Source of the DNA: Candidatus Vogelbacteria bacterium
GTDB lineage: Bacteria > Patescibacteria > Paceibacteria > UBA9973 > UBA12445
Direction: 5' to 3'
DNA length: 9,190 nt
Assembly (NCBI GenBank): GCA_016201425.1
Contig: JACQCW010000071.1
Location: forward strand, 1 to 9,190
In this document: positions 7,435 through 9,190 of the stretch, piece after piece
Layout: every line of letters starts with the position of its first letter
Numbering within the stretch: the first letter of the stretch is position 1
Notes under the pieces: model-generated
What the model saw: the letters and a program-made list of their open reading frames with translations, nothing else
Told to the model about the DNA's origin: nothing
Database searches by the model: none
Translations under genes and position numbers: made by a program

Positions 7435-7565
7435 TTATTATGTGAAAATATTATTCATAAAATCTACCACAATATAGCAACAATGTCACTAAAACTCAAC
7501 CCGATCAAGTTTAGTTACGGAGCAATATCATGAGCGCCAGTTTAATAAACCCTTTTTCTAAAAAA
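7435..7565. other. Intergenic gap between the two minus-strand gene groups
   Basis: This 131-base stretch is the longest non-coding interval in the window; all other junctions are overlaps or gaps of 27 bases or less. Read on the minus strand it starts with a T-run right after the ydcF-like stop, then a short GTTTATTAAAC element, and ends with the promoter described separately. I found no strong GC-rich hairpin followed by Ts, so no intrinsic terminator is claimed. Confidence 0.8.
7471..7499 (-). promoter_or_regulatory. Sigma70-type promoter with extended -10, upstream of pseB
   Basis: On the minus strand TTGAGT (7499-7494) serves as -35, followed by a spacer of exactly 17 bases and TATATT (7476-7471) as -10. 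TGC immediately before the -10 gives the extended -10 form. Transcription would start near 7464, about 30 bases before the pseB ATG. It lies in the only sizeable gap of the window, which supports the call. A sigma70-like consensus assumes a host with a conventional housekeeping sigma factor. Confidence 0.6.
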
Positions 7566-8144
7566 CTATTTATTTAACTCTTTCCACTTATGGTACAAAA
7601 TACCCTCTTTAAATGTGGCGACATCCCCCGACTTTCTATATTGCTCAATTTTCTCAAACTCTCCCTTAAGTAAATCTATTCGCACACCCCATGAGTTATC
7701 ATCAAACCACGACATAGCGGTAGCCGGAGCGCTCATTATGTTAATGTAAAATTGTCGTTCATCCATAACCTTAATGAATGTAAGCAAGGCTCTATACTGA
7801 TGATAATGGGACGTGACGAGTATGGCCCTCTTGAATTTATGCTCTAGAGCATAATTAATCATTAGCACCGCTTCTTCACGAGTGTGTTTGGCTGATCCAA
7901 CGTTTATAATTGCAGATTCTGGGATCCCTTGCTGAAGCAACTGCGGCAGAATATCGGGAAAACTTCCGGAATTGGGCTTATTTACTCCCGGACAAATAAC
8001 TATACGTGGAGCGTAGTTCTCTCTAAACAGCTTAACCGCCATTGGAATGCGTGAATGGCCGTCACCTTCAAGCAAAAAAATCGCGTCAGACATTCTTAAA
8101 AAGTGACTACTAGCGAGAACTATAAATATTTCCTTATCACTCAT
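7566..8144 (-). CDS. YdcF/DUF218 (SanA-ElyC-like) domain protein
   Basis: A 192-residue protein with the DUF218 pattern: SDAIFLLEGDGHSRIPMAV at 19-37 is the first strand and glycine turn with an early arginine, RIVICPGV at 47-54 the second strand, GSAKHTREEAV at 83-93 the conserved threonine-arginine-glutamate helix cap, and ILVTSHYHQYRAL at 108-120 the 'TS-x-x-H-x-x-R' motif. DUF218 members are Rossmann-like proteins linked to envelope sugar or lipid-carrier metabolism (ElyC, SanA), but the reaction is not settled. Unlike those it has no N-terminal membrane helix, so it should be cytoplasmic. Its start overlaps the stop of the GT-B-like gene by eight bases (ATGAGTGA), tying it to that group. 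A second Met at codon 18 (8093) is a possible start. It may act on the pathway's nucleotide or phosphate sugar (inference). Confidence 0.78.
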   Translation of the reverse strand: MSDKEIFIVLASSHFLRMSDAIFLLEGDGHSRIPMAVKLFRENYAPRIVICPGVNKPNSGSFPDILPQLLQQGIPESAIINVGSAKHTREEAVLMINYALEHKFKRAILVTSHYHQYRALLTFIKVMDERQFYINIMSAPATAMSWFDDNSWGVRIDLLKGEFEKIEQYRKSGDVATFKEGILYHKWKELNK

Positions 8145-9117
8145 AATTCTTAAAATAACTCGTTAAATCATCATCGTTATTTACCTTTACAATATTCCCA
8201 ATAGGCAAGTCACCAATTTTACAATTATCTGGAATAAAACTTACAGTAGGAATCCCACACATGGATGCTGTCACCAAAAACATACTTCCAACGCCTACAA
8301 CGATTTTTGCTTCCGCTAAGTCGGTAAACATATCACTATTTTTTGATATCGACACATTAATTTTATCTTTAAATTTATTTAAAATCGATTCAAACTTCAT
8401 TCCATTTTCTGATGGATGAGGTCTAATGACAAAACTTTCCTTACGACCAGACGCGAGAAAAGAAGAAAGCACCCTTTGTAAAATCTCAAATTCATCTAAG
8501 CTGGATTCGGTTCGCTTCACAAAATAACTCACGGGCCCACTAAGTGGTTGGCTGGCATAAAGTACAGTTGTTCCATACAATAAGGTCTCTCGATTCTTAG
8601 CTTCCTTATATCTTAACTTTATATCTCCAAAAAAGGGATTTGGCTCCAGAACGACCTTAACCATAGGAAAGGCCGCCTTTGCAGTCTCGTATGCGTATTG
8701 ATCGCCGGTCCTAATTTCATCAGGCAGATTTGCAGTCCATGCCTCATTGGGATAGCCGAATCTTTCTCGATAATTATACCAATGATCCAAATAAGTTGTG
8801 GTATGTATTTTTCTGGATTTAGCCTCTCGAATAAAATCTATCTCCAGCGATGTTGCCCAACTCGTGGCCGTTATAACATCATCAATTAGTGAGATTTTAT
8901 CAAACACGTCTGATGGAGAAATCGGATTATCACCAGCGTGGTCAGTTATTAATCCTCTATCCCTAAAAATCTTCCTGGCTGGTCCAGTAATAACAAAGTA
9001 AAAATTTGACAGTCGGCAAACGTAGCTGATCAATCTACTAACATGAGCCGCCAAAATTTCGCCCCCACCCGCGTCATTACAAACAATCAAAGTTTTATTT
9101 TTGGATTCGGAATTCAT
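8137..9117 (-). CDS. GT-B-like protein, candidate nonulosonate (CMP-sugar) glycosyltransferase
   Basis: A 326-residue protein with a two-domain GT-B-like layout. The N-terminal Rossmann half opens LIVCNDAGGGEILAAHV (10-26), then ITGPARKIF (43-51), TATSWATSLE (83-92) and YLDHWYNYRERF (109-120). The C-terminal half has VIRPHPSENG (230-239) and VVGVGSMFLVTASMCGIP (273-290) ending in a TVSFIP strand. An 'RPHP' motif and a glycine/serine-rich loop near the C-terminus are seen in capsule-type, CDP-glycerol and sialic-acid transferases, where the HP pair helps bind the CMP part. That makes transfer of the CMP-nonulosonate a fair guess. It could instead be a UDP-sugar hydrolase standing in for the absent PseG, since PseG also has a GT-B fold, but the usual PseG opening is not seen. 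No signal peptide or membrane helix. Function not proven. Confidence 0.65.
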   Translation of the reverse strand: MNSESKNKTLIVCNDAGGGEILAAHVSRLISYVCRLSNFYFVITGPARKIFRDRGLITDHAGDNPISPSDVFDKISLIDDVITATSWATSLEIDFIREAKSRKIHTTTYLDHWYNYRERFGYPNEAWTANLPDEIRTGDQYAYETAKAAFPMVKVVLEPNPFFGDIKLRYKEAKNRETLLYGTTVLYASQPLSGPVSYFVKRTESSLDEFEILQRVLSSFLASGRKESFVIRPHPSENGMKFESILNKFKDKINVSISKNSDMFTDLAEAKIVVGVGSMFLVTASMCGIPTVSFIPDNCKIGDLPIGNIVKVNNDDDLTSYFKNYE

Positions 9118-9190
9118 CTCTAATTAATCCATACTGTAAAATATCCTTAAAACTACCGCCCTTAAACATCGCCTGCCTAGAAACACCCTC
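9095..9190 (-). CDS. GNAT N-acetyltransferase, C-terminal fragment (PseH-like, runs off the right edge)
   Basis: Only the last 31 codons and the TAA stop (9097-9095) are inside the window; the frame is open to base 9190. The fragment reads EGVSRQAMFKGGSFKDILQY followed by GLIRDEF and a short basic tail. 'EGV-R-x-x-x-F-K-x-G-x-x-x-D-x-x-x-Y-G-L' is the normal last strand pair of RimJ/RimL-type GNAT acetyltransferases, including PseH, which acetylates the 4-amino group of the PseC product with acetyl-CoA. Presence beside pseB/pseC genes makes PseH the best guess, but another GNAT of the cluster is possible. The gene overlaps the start of the GT-B-like gene by 23 bases, so both should be in one transcript. 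Confidence 0.72.
   Translation of the reverse strand, partial: EGVSRQAMFKGGSFKDILQYGLIRDEFRIQK

Noticed and set aside
7515..7540. Operator-like palindrome around TCATGA and the two GAGC words
   Set aside because: Only a six-base palindrome, and the GAGC copies are direct rather than inverted; this is expected by chance.
7500..7565. Intrinsic terminator after the ydcF-like gene
   Set aside because: The only inverted element (GTTTATTAAAC) is short and A/T-rich, and the T-run lies before it, not after it, on the transcribed strand.

Overview
The window is a dense, AT-rich bacterial sugar-biosynthesis locus. Every convincing gene lies on the minus strand, so transcription runs from the right edge (9190) to the left edge (1). 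It reads as a nonulosonic-acid (pseudaminic-acid-like) cluster for a surface glycan, such as an O-antigen, capsule, S-layer or flagellin glycan. No transposase, tRNA, rRNA, CRISPR array or phage gene was seen. The host cannot be named. The genetic code looks standard, and most starts lack a clear Shine-Dalgarno sequence and sit behind A/T-rich leaders, which would fit an uncultured or candidate-phylum bacterium or another SD-poor lineage.

Right part (7566-9190): the C-terminal end of a PseH-like GNAT acetyltransferase, a GT-B-like glycosyltransferase candidate, and a YdcF/DUF218 protein, each overlapping the next by 8 to 23 bases. A 131-base gap (7435-7565) follows, holding a good sigma70-type promoter (TTGAGT, 17-base spacer, TGC-TATATT).

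Left part (1-7434), probably one operon from that promoter: PseB-like UDP-GlcNAc 4,6-dehydratase, a class I methyltransferase, a NeuB/PseI-family synthase, an unrecognised 226-residue protein, a class III (glutamate-1-semialdehyde-type) aminotransferase, an SpsF-type cytidylyltransferase, a PseC-like aminotransferase, a Gfo/Idh/MocA oxidoreductase, and the start of a family 2 glycosyltransferase. Gaps are 2 to 27 bases, with ATGA and TAATG overlaps.

Pathway reading: PseB and PseC would turn UDP-GlcNAc into a UDP-4-amino-4,6-dideoxy sugar, the GNAT would acylate it, the NeuB homologue would condense the freed sugar with PEP, and SpsF would activate the product with CMP. The class III aminotransferase, oxidoreductase and methyltransferase would modify it, and the GT-B/GT2 enzymes would transfer it. 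No PseG-type UDP-sugar hydrolase and no NeuA/PseF-type cytidylyltransferase is visible.

The most striking point is the NeuB-family gene. It is an uninterrupted 256-codon frame, but by comparison with family members it lacks two internal blocks (about 40-45 and about 55 residues). Those blocks would hold parts of the TIM barrel and the active site, while the flanking motifs are very well kept. It is either an unusual natural variant, a dead or repurposed enzyme, or an assembly artefact.
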